Assembly (NCBI GenBank): GCA_015680685.1
Contig: MNCI01036463.1
Location: 1,005,228-1,069,227 of the forward strand
DNA length: 64,000 nt
From: Gnetum montanum
Lineage: Eukaryota; Streptophyta; Gnetopsida; Gnetales; Gnetaceae
Direction of reading: 5' to 3'
The position numbers were made by a program, and so were the translations under genes. The notes beneath the pieces were generated by a model. The model was not told the origin of the DNA, did no database searches, and worked only from the letters and a program-made list of their open reading frames with translations. Positions within the stretch are counted from its first letter, which is position 1. The number at the start of each line of letters is the position of its first letter. Of the stretch, positions 47,792 to 58,100 are shown one piece after another.

Positions 47792-50359
47792 TGTAGCGAC
47801 CGAAAACGTCAGCGGCTAGAAACACCGAGAGGTCATTGGTAGAATAGTCTTAACCTTGGATCAGCATGAGGGTCGTGCTAGATAAAATGAAAACGGGATA
47901 CCCTAAATGGTCTGGTTGATCAAACAGGGACTTAATTAGTGTCACTAAACCTTTTTCAAACATGTAATTTGAAAATAGTGCTTATAACGTAAAATAATGA
48001 TTATTATATGAGAAGAAACGAAAAACAATGTAAAATGCAATGATAAGCAGGAGAATAAAGTAAATTAGAGTTAAGAGATGCACTAATTCAAGACTATAGC
48101 TTTACTTTGTCATGGTGGATACAATCAGTTGCGCAATGTTGGGAAGCACAAAGATCCCAAAGGTAACCAAAACGTTCAAAGCAAGCCAACTTTACGCTTG
48201 AACGCGGATTCAAGAGCTAACAATGCAAAATGCTACAATGGCAATAGAAGAGAGCTAATAGAATGCCAAACGGGAATGCCAACTATTTGATTTTTTTCAA
48301 CTTGCAAAATATTCAAATGCCTTTTGAATTTCCAAATTGCCAACCAGAGTTTTGCTTCAACAAAATTTTTATGGAAACCAAAATTTGTCAACCCTTTGAG
48401 TGTTGCTCGTTGGGGTATTTATAGGGCTAGGAGGACGCGAGAAATGCGGTTTGGACACCATGTGTCCTGGATCGGTGAAGTGCTAATTTCTACTACTTTG
48501 CTTAATATGCTACTTTTCTAGTGAGAGGAACTTTGCTAAAAGACTTGAAGTCGAGAAAAGCAATTGGTTTTGAAGGCCGGAGGTGCTTGCTGAGTGCAAT
48601 TACAATCACCAAGTAAGCTGGACCTTTCTGTCTTGCTTTTGCTACGCTGCGCTACGTTACGTAGCATAGCCCTTTATCTTGCAATAGTTTACAATTGATT
48701 ATCTGAACAACTGTCTCCCAAAGCCTACTATGCTACATAGCGTAGCATGGTGTAGCAAACGTCTTGACTAAAAAACTTGCCAAACTGTTTCATGCATCCT
48801 AAGCATTGCCGACAACTCCACACATTGTTTTTGAGTAGGCTGTCACTTGGATGAGCTTTCTAGGTGGGCAGGCTGGAGAGTTCGTCAAGCCTGTCAACAC
48901 TAGGTGTAGAAAACTTGCCAAACTGGACAGTCTAAACTCAGAGCATTCATTTCTTACCGAAGTGTCATGATGCCCCATTTGTGGAAATCCTTTACCTAAA
49001 TTTCAAGAACCTAATGAAGCAAGGATGTCTTGAAATTTTTAGGGTGTTTCATTGGCCCCTCTTTGTCGATGTCTAGAGGATGGACCCAAGAGACACCAAC
49101 AAAGGATACGAAACACCATGAAAGGAAAAATTCTAACATCACTCTCTGGTGATCACCAAGATGTTGCTTAGTTGTGCTTGAGAGTGTTGCATTGGTTATA
49201 CATGGAAAAGGGAAGGGTTAAGAATGGGGGGAAAGAAAGTTCAGGAAAATGGTAGAGATGAGGCTTATCAAGCTCCCTCATTGGAGTGCTTGTGAGGGAG
49301 TTGTTTGCATAGTCATCTTTGCTTTTACTGACCTTGGACATCTCGTCGGAGCAGTTAAAGAGGGTGATTGCGAAGCAGCTTATGTGCCCTTTGTTTTAGG
49401 CATAATTGTTTTTGCATGAGCTTTTGCTATTTTACACTTTTACTTTTGTTGTTCTGTTGTTTACATTTGCAAATAACCTTGTTGTTGTAGGATAGGTGTT
49501 TCTTTCCTAGGATGAGTTGTGTTACATCCACATAGGACTCTAACCCGCCTACAGATGCTTCTCATGTGGCGAGCTATGTTACACGCATCATGGACTTTGT
49601 GGTTGAGCATATGGGAGGGCTTAATAGATGTTGGGTAAAGCTTGTAAAAGAGGGAAGAGGATGGATTGCAAGTGTAAGGAATAAGGTAAATGGGTTTAAG
49701 GGGGAGGACAGGATGTGCACTCTGAAGTAGTTAAGCTAATCAAGACAAACACCTTATAACGGTGTAGCATTTGCTACCATGGCGAAACGCACCTCTGACG
49801 GATGCCCCTATGGTATGCACCCTGTAAACACAATAGAAAGAAAACTGAGAGAAATAACCAAGATGCAAAACAAAGGTAAAGGTCTTGCTAGCTGCGGATG
49901 CTATTGGAGCAACTAATGTTGTTGCTGAGCCATGCGATGTCCAAACCAGGAAGGCCAACAGTGGCCTTGGTGGCATCAGCATGGAGGAGCTGGCATCGAG
50001 GAGGCTAGGAGTTGGTGTGAATGCAGATGCTCAGGAATCCCTACCTAAGGCAAGCATTATTAGTTCAGCTATGAGATTGGCTATCCCACAACTAAATGTC
50101 TCTTAAGCTTGGGCATTGGCAGGGGCTGGAGGATAACAATATTGTGGCTGGGCCACAATATTGGTGGTACTCCAGTAGCAGGCACTAACCAGGGAAGCTA
50201 CTGCTAAGGCGATAGGTCATTGCAGTAGTAGGTTCGAAGGGTCAGCAGAATGTCATATGACATCTCCAGAGGATCAGCAAGATGCCAAGAGCAGTGGCGT
50301 TGCATATGTTCCCAATGGTGTTTTCGTAGCATTGTGAACTTCATTTGGGAACTACAACA
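47792..50359 (-). repeat. 3' LTR of Tat copy 2 (2568 bp)
   Basis: Plus-strand ends are TGTAGCGACC (47792) and CTACAACA (50359). The polypurine tract GGGGTGGGA follows on the minus strand at 50361-50369. A minus-strand TATA box lies at 48416-48423. Palindromic elements such as GCTACGTTACGTAGC (near 48651) lie upstream of it in U3. Confidence 0.88.
48416..48423 (-). promoter_or_regulatory. LTR TATA box, Tat copy 2
   Basis: The minus strand reads AGCCCTATAAATACCCC, the same context as in copy 1, and is placed to drive the sense transcript. Confidence 0.7.
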
Positions 50360-50430
50360 TCCCACCCCGTGTCGGCATGCTCGCTTGTTGTGTACTAGCA
50401 TAGATGCATGCTGGGGATGTGTTGTGAACC

Positions 50431-50800
50431 CAGTTTAAGGTCCTGGTAGATCATGATGTGCTAGTTTAAGGTCCTAGCAAACCGTGGTGCACTAGTTTAA
50501 GGTCCTAGCAGACTGTCGTGCTAGTTTAGAGTCCCAGCAAACTGCTGTGCTAGTTTATCGTCATAGCAGATGATGGATAAGATAGTTTAAGGTCCTAGTA
50601 GACCATCTATGCTAGTTTATAGTTGTAGCAGACTACCTTTGCCAATTTTACATTGTAGCAGATGAGCTTTGCTAGTTTTACGTCGTAGCAAGTGGGCTTT
50701 GCCAGTTTTACATTGTAGCGGATGAGCTTACCTTTGCTAGTTTTACGTTGTAGTGGATGTTTGTCACCTTTGCTAGTTTTACATCATAGCGGATGTTTGC
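50431..50800. repeat. Hairpin-repeat array A (integrase/LTR junction, copy 2)
   Basis: Twelve units of about 30 bp, with consensus CTAGTTTAAGGTCNTAGCAGAC and variable tails. Some units form a 4-bp stem with a 6-nt loop, for example GGTC-CTAGTA-GACC at 50591-50604. Later units drift to CTAGTTTTACGTCGTAGCGGAT. Confidence 0.92.
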
Positions 50801-50859
50801 TTATTTGCTTCATGAATTAGATGTAGTATAGCTTGAGATACGAGTGATTCACTTGTTGC

Positions 50860-51870
50860 TGCCCATGTCTGCTAGCTTGAAGGCCTCATTCCCAAAGAAT
50901 TTTGTGACCATGTATGAACCCTCCCAGTTCGCTGAGAATTTGTTCATATGCTTACAGACAACCTTGAGAATGAGGTATCCCTTCTAGATTTGTTGTTGAT
51001 GCAGATTTGCATGATCTTTTTGTCGTTTCTTGTTCTAATAATGCTCTATGTGACCCAGTGTTTGTGCACGCTCCTCCTCTATTGAGTCGAGGTCAATGAT
51101 CCTCGACTCATTGTTTTGGGCTTTGCTCACGACATTCAATAGGATCATTTGGAGTGATGACACCTGCAACTCAAGAGGTAACACCACTTCAGATCCATAA
51201 ACAAGACTATAAGGTGTCTTACCTATCGTAGTCCTGCATGTCATCCTATAAGCCCACAACACATAGAGGATTTGCTCGTTCCATCGCCTCTTGCTATTGT
51301 TAAGCATTCTCCTCAACAAGTTGATGATGGAATTATTTGTAGCCTCTGCTTGTCTGTTCACTTATGGGTAGTATGGAGAGGAGAATGATTGCCTGATGCC
51401 AAGATTGCTGCAAAAGGTTCAAGTTTTCGTACTACTGAACTGTGGCCCATTATCGGTCACAATAGTCATTGGAAGCCCAAACCTTGTCACGATGTTGTCC
51501 AAGATAAAGTGGCAAACCTGCTGAGATGTAGTTTTCCTCAAGGGAATAGCCTCCACCCACTTAGTAAAATACTTAGTGGCAATGATGATGAAGCTATGCC
51601 TTACAAAAGACTTAGGCGTGATAGGTCCTATGAGGTCTTGTCCCCATCGCTGGAAAGGCCACATGATTTGCGTTGGATGTAGCTCTGTAGGTGAAACGTG
51701 TATGAGATTTGCATATCTTTGGCACATGTCACATGCCTTGACTTTGGCTAGGCAATCACACTCCATGTGAGGCCAGTAGTATCCTAGATGCCTGATTTTT
51801 GTAGCCATAGCCCTAGGTGCTATGTGTCCACCACATAGTCCCTCGTGTACTCCATTAATCACCTTCTACA
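50860..51870 (-). pseudogene. Integrase, Tat copy 2
   Basis: Minus strand. Zinc-binding HEGLCGGHIAPRAMATKIRH and CDMCQRYANLIHV; core RWGQDLIGPITPKS (first Asp), TIVTDNGPQF (second Asp) and NRQAEATNNSII (Glu, 51361 downward); C-terminal FSANWEGSYMVTKFFGNEAF with KLADMG. Stops lie near 51415 and 51360, between two long open frames (147 and 108 codons). All three catalytic residues are kept. Confidence 0.87.
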
Positions 51871-52079
51871 CTTGCTCCTCATTTAAACATGCCGACAATA
51901 TCCCATCATAGGTGCATTTGCACAAGGCGTTGTCTCCCATAAGCACATATTGCTGAGCATGCTTATGGATCACATCTCTCTAGGTAGATGTCAATACACT
52001 TGGGGGCTCATCGTGTTGTAGGTAGGCTTTAATGTTGGCATACCACTCTCGGGTACCCACAACATTGATAGAGGCTACA

Positions 52080-52530
52080 TGTACCACCTAAGTGATAGGC
52101 TCTGTACACTCAGTAATCGAGGTTGGAAAATTTGTGAACAGATGTGATGGAACATTTAATGCTAGGGTGGCTAGGGCTTCTGCTACGATGTTTTCGTTGC
52201 ATGCCACGTGTTGCACTTTGGTAGTTGCAAACTGCTTGAGTAGGCTTTTCGCTAACTCACGATAGGGTTGCAGGTGTATAGCCTTGCAGGCATAGACCTT
52301 GGTGATTTGATTTACAATAAGTTGTGAATCTCCACGAATCGCCAGGTGTTGTATGTTTAGTGCTTGGGCAGTTAGGAGGCCTCTGAATAACCCCTTGTAC
52401 TCTTCCACATTGTTTGTGCAAGGGAACATAAAACGATAAGCTAAAGGTTGCATTTCCCCAGAGGGAAATGAAATGATGGCAACTGTACTACCCCCTCGCA
52501 CAGTCGAGGCACTGTTGAAATGCAAAGTAG
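52080..52530 (-). pseudogene. Second (archaeal-type) RNase H, Tat copy 2
   Basis: An open frame of 145 codons. MHFNSASTVRGGSTVAIISF has Asn where the first catalytic Asp is expected. NNVEEYKGLFRGLLTAQAL carries the Glu, LAIRGDSQLIVNQITKVYAC the next Asp, and ACNENIVAEALATLAL the last motif with Asp changed to Glu. Copy 1 shows the same first substitution, so the family may use or tolerate it. Confidence 0.84.
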
Positions 52531-53060
52531 CTTAGAGATGTGACAGGATGATGTTGATAGTGTTAACATGCTCATATGGGAATTTGGGATCTACGATTGC
52601 CTGGTCATTGATGGGTGAGATCGTAAGTTGTGTTGCTATGGCCTGACCTTTGGTTGACGATTGGCTCACATAATGCAAATCGAATTTTGCCTTTATTGCT
52701 TTCCACCAGGCTATCCTGCTACTTTCATATAGGTTGTTTATGATAGCTTGGAGTATATTGCTCTTGCAAATAATGTTAAACTTGCTATGAAATAGGTAGT
52801 GCCTCCACTTTTTTAATGCAAACACTAAGGCAAGGCAATTTCTCTCCACCTCATTATATCTTGCCTCATACGCTATTAGTGCATGACTTAGATAGTACAC
52901 TGGTATCTCAGAACCGTCATCCCGTTTCTGACGTAATAGTGCCATGAGAGATGTGTCTGAGGTGGAAAGGTAGATGAAGAAAGGCTCATCCCTCTTTGGT
53001 GGTAAACAGTTGGAAGGTGCAAAAGCTCTTTCTTTAGATCATCGAAGGCTTGTTGGCATT
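52531..53060 (-). pseudogene. Gypsy RNase H, Tat copy 2
   Basis: SEIPVYYLSHALIAYEARYN, VERNCLALVFALKKWRHYLF and ISPINDQAIVDPKFPYE span 52532-52945. The upstream part with the first Asp (FFIYLSTSDTSLMALLRQK) runs to about 53000 in a shifted frame. The linker to the second RNase H lies near 52560-52680. Confidence 0.82.
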
Positions 53061-54275
53061 AAGTCGTTCATTTGAAGTTAACCCCTTTGTTCAGTAGATG
53101 TTGCATGAGGTGTAACTTGTCTGTCAACTTTGCTATAAACCTTCTGATGAACTGTACTCTACCTTGAAACCTGTGTAATTCCTTAAGATTTGTAGGTGGC
53201 ACTAGGTTAACAATGGCCTTGACTTTGTTATGGTCCACTTGTATTCTAGCCTTCGACACTACAAACCCTAACATGCGTTTGGTTCTCACCCTGAAGACAC
53301 ACTTTTTAGGGATAAGGTGATCATGCATTTGACAACACTTGAGGACTACACCTAGATTACTGGGATGATCAAAAACTTCTTTAGATTTGACTGCTATGTC
53401 ATCTACATAGTTGTTTAGCGTTTTTAAGATGTAGTCACTAAAGATGTAAGTCATGGCTTGTTGGTAGGTCGCCCTGGTGTTCTGGAGACCAAAAGGCATC
53501 ATAGTGTAACAAAAGGTACCCCATGGGATCATGAAGGTTATTGTCAACTGATGCTCTAGGTTAATGCGAATTTGGTTGTAGTCAGAGAAACCATCCATAA
53601 AGGATAATAGAGCATGAACAGTCGTAGTGTCAATGAGTTGATCAATATTTGGAAGTGGGAAATTGTCTTTGATTGTTGCCTTGTTTAGATCTCAGAAGTC
53701 TATACAAATTTATATTCCTCCCATTTTCTTAGAAACTACAACAATGTTAGGCACCCATTCCGAGTAATCAATTGCCCAGATGAAACCAGCCTAGTATAGC
53801 TTGGTGATTTCATCCTGTACGACTAGTGCAATTTCTGGTTTAACCTTGTGAGCTTTCTGCTTAATTGCTTTTATGCACGGGTCTAAGACAATGTTGTGCT
53901 ATATTAGCCTTAGATCTAAACCCAGCATGTTGTTGTATGACCATGCAAAGACTTCAATGTTATCTTGTAGAATTTTGGCTACATCTTTATGCATTTGTGA
54001 ATCTAGGAGGGCACTAAGTTTCAACATTTTTATCTCCCCCTTGGATTTGGTCATAGGAATTTCAATGAGAGGATCCTTAGTTACATCCTTGACCTCTAAA
54101 TCTAAGGCTTGGACTAGATGCTCAGGCTAGTCTGTGGATGCTTCTAAGGATGCTACAGTGCTAACTATGGATGATTCCCAGTCTATTAGTTCTAGGTTCA
54201 GTTGTCTTGCGAGTTTGCCATGTGGACCTGCTAAAGCTAAAGGTGAAGAGAGATCATGATGGATTGCCATTCTCG
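53061..54275 (-). pseudogene. Reverse transcriptase with leader, Tat copy 2
   Basis: Minus strand. The leader has DLEVKDVTKDPLIEIP (about 54060-54110). The fingers have KAIKQKAHKVKPEIALVVQD and DLNKATIKDNFPLPNIDQLI. The palm (53068-53598, 176 codons open) has FMIPWGTFCYTMMPFGLQNT and YVDDIAVKSK with both catalytic Asp residues kept. The thumb is MLGFVVSKARIQVDHNKVK, followed by RFQGRVQFIRRFI. Stops occur at about 53680-54130. The frame begins just after a candidate splice acceptor at 54276. Confidence 0.87.
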
Positions 54276-54415
54276 CTCAACTTGCCAAAATGAGATGAAA
54301 GTCTAGTCAAGATGTACTTTTTGGTAGTAATTGTGCATAGCAAAAACTTGCAAAGTAGCAACTAAATGTAAATGGTAGAGATAAGTATAAAGTATGATAT
54401 GAAGTCTAAAATTTT

Positions 54416-54838
54416 CTAATTTAAGGTCGTGCAGACTATTAAGATGTAGAAATACAAAACTACTAGTGTAAAAGTGTGAAACTACTGATGTAAAAATACG
54501 GAACTGCTAGTTTAGTGTCATTACAGACTGCCCATGCATTAGAGTATTAGTTTAAGGTCATTGCGGATCACTGGAATGCGAAAGTTTGAAGGTGCTAGTT
54601 TAAGGTCTTTGCGGACCACCTAAATAGAAAAATGCAAAACTGCTAGTATAAAGAACAGAAAGCTGCTGATGTAAAAATGCAAAATTGCTGATGTAATAAT
54701 ACGAATTTACTAGTTTAGTGTCATTGTGGATTGCCAATGAGTAAAAGGTTGAAACTGCTAGTTTAAGGTCTTTGTGGACCGCCAACTAGATTGAAACTAC
54801 GCATCAGGATTGCTAGTTTAAGGTCTTTGTGGACCGCT
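54416..54838. repeat. Hairpin-repeat array B (RT/opposite-gene junction, copy 2)
   Basis: Units of CTAGTTTAAGGTCTTTGCGGACC type alternate with ACTGCTGATGTAAAAATGC segments. Perfect 4-bp stems with 6-nt loops: GGTC-TTTGCG-GACC at 54604-54617 and GGTC-TTTGTG-GACC at 54767-54780 and 54822-54835. The array ends about 180 bp upstream of the TATA box of the opposite-strand gene. Confidence 0.92.
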
Positions 54839-55020
54839 TACGAGATATTTTTTTTGTGAAGGTGAATGACTAGTTTGAAGTGTTTCAAGGCATTTTTCTT
54901 TGGCCCACTTGCCTTAATGTGAACAGTGCTGCTACACCGTGGTGAGCATGCTACGCTCCATGGAATACTCCGCATTAAACGGGGAGAGAGAATGACAAGT
55001 TTCCTTTTCACCGTTGCGGC

Positions 55021-55030
55021 TATAAATGGG
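55021..55030 (+). promoter_or_regulatory. TATA box of the opposite-strand gene, copy 2
   Basis: TATAAATGGG on the plus strand in a CGGC context, 135 bp before the ATG at 55156. The presumed leader contains two near-repeats, ACATTTGAAGTGCAGAGC and ACATTCGGAGTGCAGAGC, at 55080-55118. No matching TATA was seen in copy 1. Confidence 0.55.
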
Positions 55031-55155
55031 GATTAACCCTTGGTAAACTTGTCATTTTCACCGTAACAACGTAGAACCTACATTTGAAGTGCAGAGCCCA
55101 CATTCGGAGTGCAGAGCAATTGTGCTAATAGAGAGCAAGGTGATTTGATGTAGCA

Positions 55156-58100
55156 ATGAAGAAAGAGTCGGCAAGCAAGACGATGGCTCCCAGAAAAGAA
55201 CACAAATACCTGGCACTCACCAAGGTTGAAGAAGTGAAGGAAACCCTAGGGCTTGTGTCACAGGCGTGCATCACGGTGCGAGAGGAGACATCGTTGGCCT
55301 GGTAGGTTGCTATATTTTCTCCGTTTTCTTATGCATCTGTTATCGTTTTCTACTTTCCTGTTTTTTTTCTTCTACAATTTCTATTTAGAAATCTATGTCT
55401 TCTGTCATTGTGTTGTTGATGTTCTGGCCTTTACACCATCACTGTTGCCATTTTGGCCATGGAGGATGTACAGATGCTATGCTAAGGTTGCATGCAAGGT
55501 TGCCAAGACCGTCATCATTGCGACTATCATTACTGCAGAGGCTTGGATGATTTAAGCCACTTGGCCTGCAAATAACGTAGCGTACGATCCTTAGGAGGGT
55601 TCGGCCATGTGCATGATGTGACAGCTTAACACGTGCTCTATCATGGTGTAATGCGAATTACTGTGTCAAGCATAAGATTTTTTAGAACTAATGCGACACA
55701 TTGAAGTCTTCTTTGTTTAAAGCTTTATTTTCCATCTTTGGTTGTTGCTATGCTAAGCTAACTCTGCTACGCTATTACCTTTATGTTTTTCTACTATGCT
55801 ATATGTTAGATGCTAATTCTGCTATGCTATATGTGCATTCCACTCAGACATGGTGCTAACATTTGCTATTGTGTTGTGCAGGGTAGTGCTAAGGGCAATC
55901 TTGATTGTCCTAGAAATTATGGGGGTCCTATGTTGCGTGAACGAACCAGTGGCTAATGTTTCTCTACCCCATGCATGTGTGGGGTAGCAGGCAGTCTAGT
56001 TTTGGTAGGGAGCATAGAACTTCCTGCAGTTTCTCCTCCAATGCTTCAGTGTGATGGTTTGGTCACACCTGGTAGAGGAGGTAGTGGCTATCATAACAGA
56101 AATCCTATTTCCTGGGGCAAATTGGGGTATTCCGAGGTTCTTGACAGATGGAGAAATTAGTAGCGGGTAGGGAGAAGGATCCAGTCAGCATCCCAGAAAT
56201 TTGAGGCGTTTGGCCTAGATCTAGGAGATGCCTGAGTATAACTGTTATCATTACTACAACACTTTGTTTATCACGCATCACATGGGAACGTGCTTACAAA
56301 ACCCACCCAGAACCATTTATAGTGCTGGAAAGTGAGTTTTGTAGCCATGTTCTACTATGCTATGCAATGTTTTCTACGCTAGCCAAATGCTAACAGCTTG
56401 TTCTTGTTACTAGGTTTTTCATCAACGAGAATGGGCTTCATGGTGATACAGATGTGTTAACCTTAGCACAGATGGCACTGCAGGAGTTTTCTTCCACTGA
56501 GAATATGCGTGCGGGTGTGATAGGCCAATGCGGGGGTGAGTACCCAACTTACCCAACCCGGTATTCTAGGTTCTATGATAGATGCAAGGAATTTGGTTGG
56601 TTGGATGAGGGATGGACGCCATTTAGACCGATCACCGTTGAAGATGTCTTAGTTGATCTCCCACCATTCCCATCGCTGTTTAAACCTGGTAAGCTAAATA
56701 GTAAATTACTGCATGTCTGAGTGTTATTTTTGCTTTTTTTGCCATCTATGGTTTGCCTAACTTTTTTTTTGTGGTTTTTGTATTTTTTTTACTATAGGGG
56801 CAAAGAAGTCCCAGGAGGTGATGGTGATCACTTCTAGGAACTAGGAGGCTAACATCTATTTCAAGTATGGGGAAGTCGACGAGAGCCAATGCTGGATATG
56901 CAACATGGCCTCAGATTCCTTAATCAAACACCTTCAAGATGTCGGGCTCATGGATTTGTTCCTGGCCTCAAATCCAAGCATCCTCGTTGCTGAGATGCTC
57001 ACCCTAGCGAACTACTTTTCTGAAAAGGTAGACTACTTCCGCACGTGTGTACATGGCGTGCGGGTGGTCCTTGAAATCAATGACCAGCTATTCGTAGATC
57101 TTTTTGGTGTCCTGCTGATGGCATCCCCATAGGGTCAAAGACCAAGAAAGAGGTGAACCATCAGAGGAAGGAAATTGAGGAGTGGCTAAGGGTTGCAAAA
57201 GGGCAACATGGGATCCCCATGGAGAAGGTCAAGCTGAGAGTTGCCAAAGAGGTTTATCCTATCTTTCGTGCCCATGCCTTCCCCCAGTTGCTTTCCCAAG
57301 GAAAGATCATTGGGATTGAGCAAGCTTGGATGATGTGGAAGGTTATGAAAGAGGGGCCCCACTAAAACTGGGTTAGGAATCTATCTAAAGGCTTGTAAAC
57401 TGAAGTGGTTGTGCTTCATAAGAAGTAGGAGTCCTGCTTCAACGTGCACTACACCTTTTACATAGCCTACTTGCAAAATTTCGTGGAGTTTTTGGTAGTC
57501 CAGGAGAATGGAGTCTGGGTTATGCGAGATCGTAACCAGATTTCCAAACTGTGGGTTTACCAGATATTTTAGAACACCCGAGCCTAAGATCCCCCACAAG
57601 CTATTGGGGAGTCATTTTCTATGATGGCTAGGGATCAGGTGGCCCAAAAATTTCGTGGCTAGGAAAACATGGAAGAGGTGCCCCCTGCTGCTGCAGGTAG
57701 CGTATTGCAGGGGAAATGTCTCATCACTGAGACGGTGGCCACCAAGTTGTGATGAAAAAGGCCACAGCTAGACAAGGAACCTCTCTGTACAGTTGAGGAA
57801 GGGGGACCATCACTGCGGTTTAAGCTATGCAGGACATAGCCTCCCATCAGTAAATGCTTTTTTTTTGTGTTTGCCTCTTTGCCTCTTGGTTGAATGCTCA
57901 CTACGCTATGCTACGCTAGGCACCATAGCAAAGCATAGCAACCTACTTTAAGCTAATGTAGTCTAATCTATAACGTGAATATTTTTTTTGTTGCTAGAGG
58001 AAGAAGAAGATGATGAAGAAGGTGATGAAGAAGTGTTAGCCCCCAAGACGGGGGCAGCAAATAAAGATGTGGGGGGCCTAGTCATAGAGTAAAGGGCCCA

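Noticed and set aside
50431-50800. Regular 30-bp repeats resembling a CRISPR array
   Set aside because: Repeats are degenerate, there are no conserved-length unique spacers or cas genes, and the surroundings are plant retrotransposons. They belong to the hairpin-repeat family of the element.
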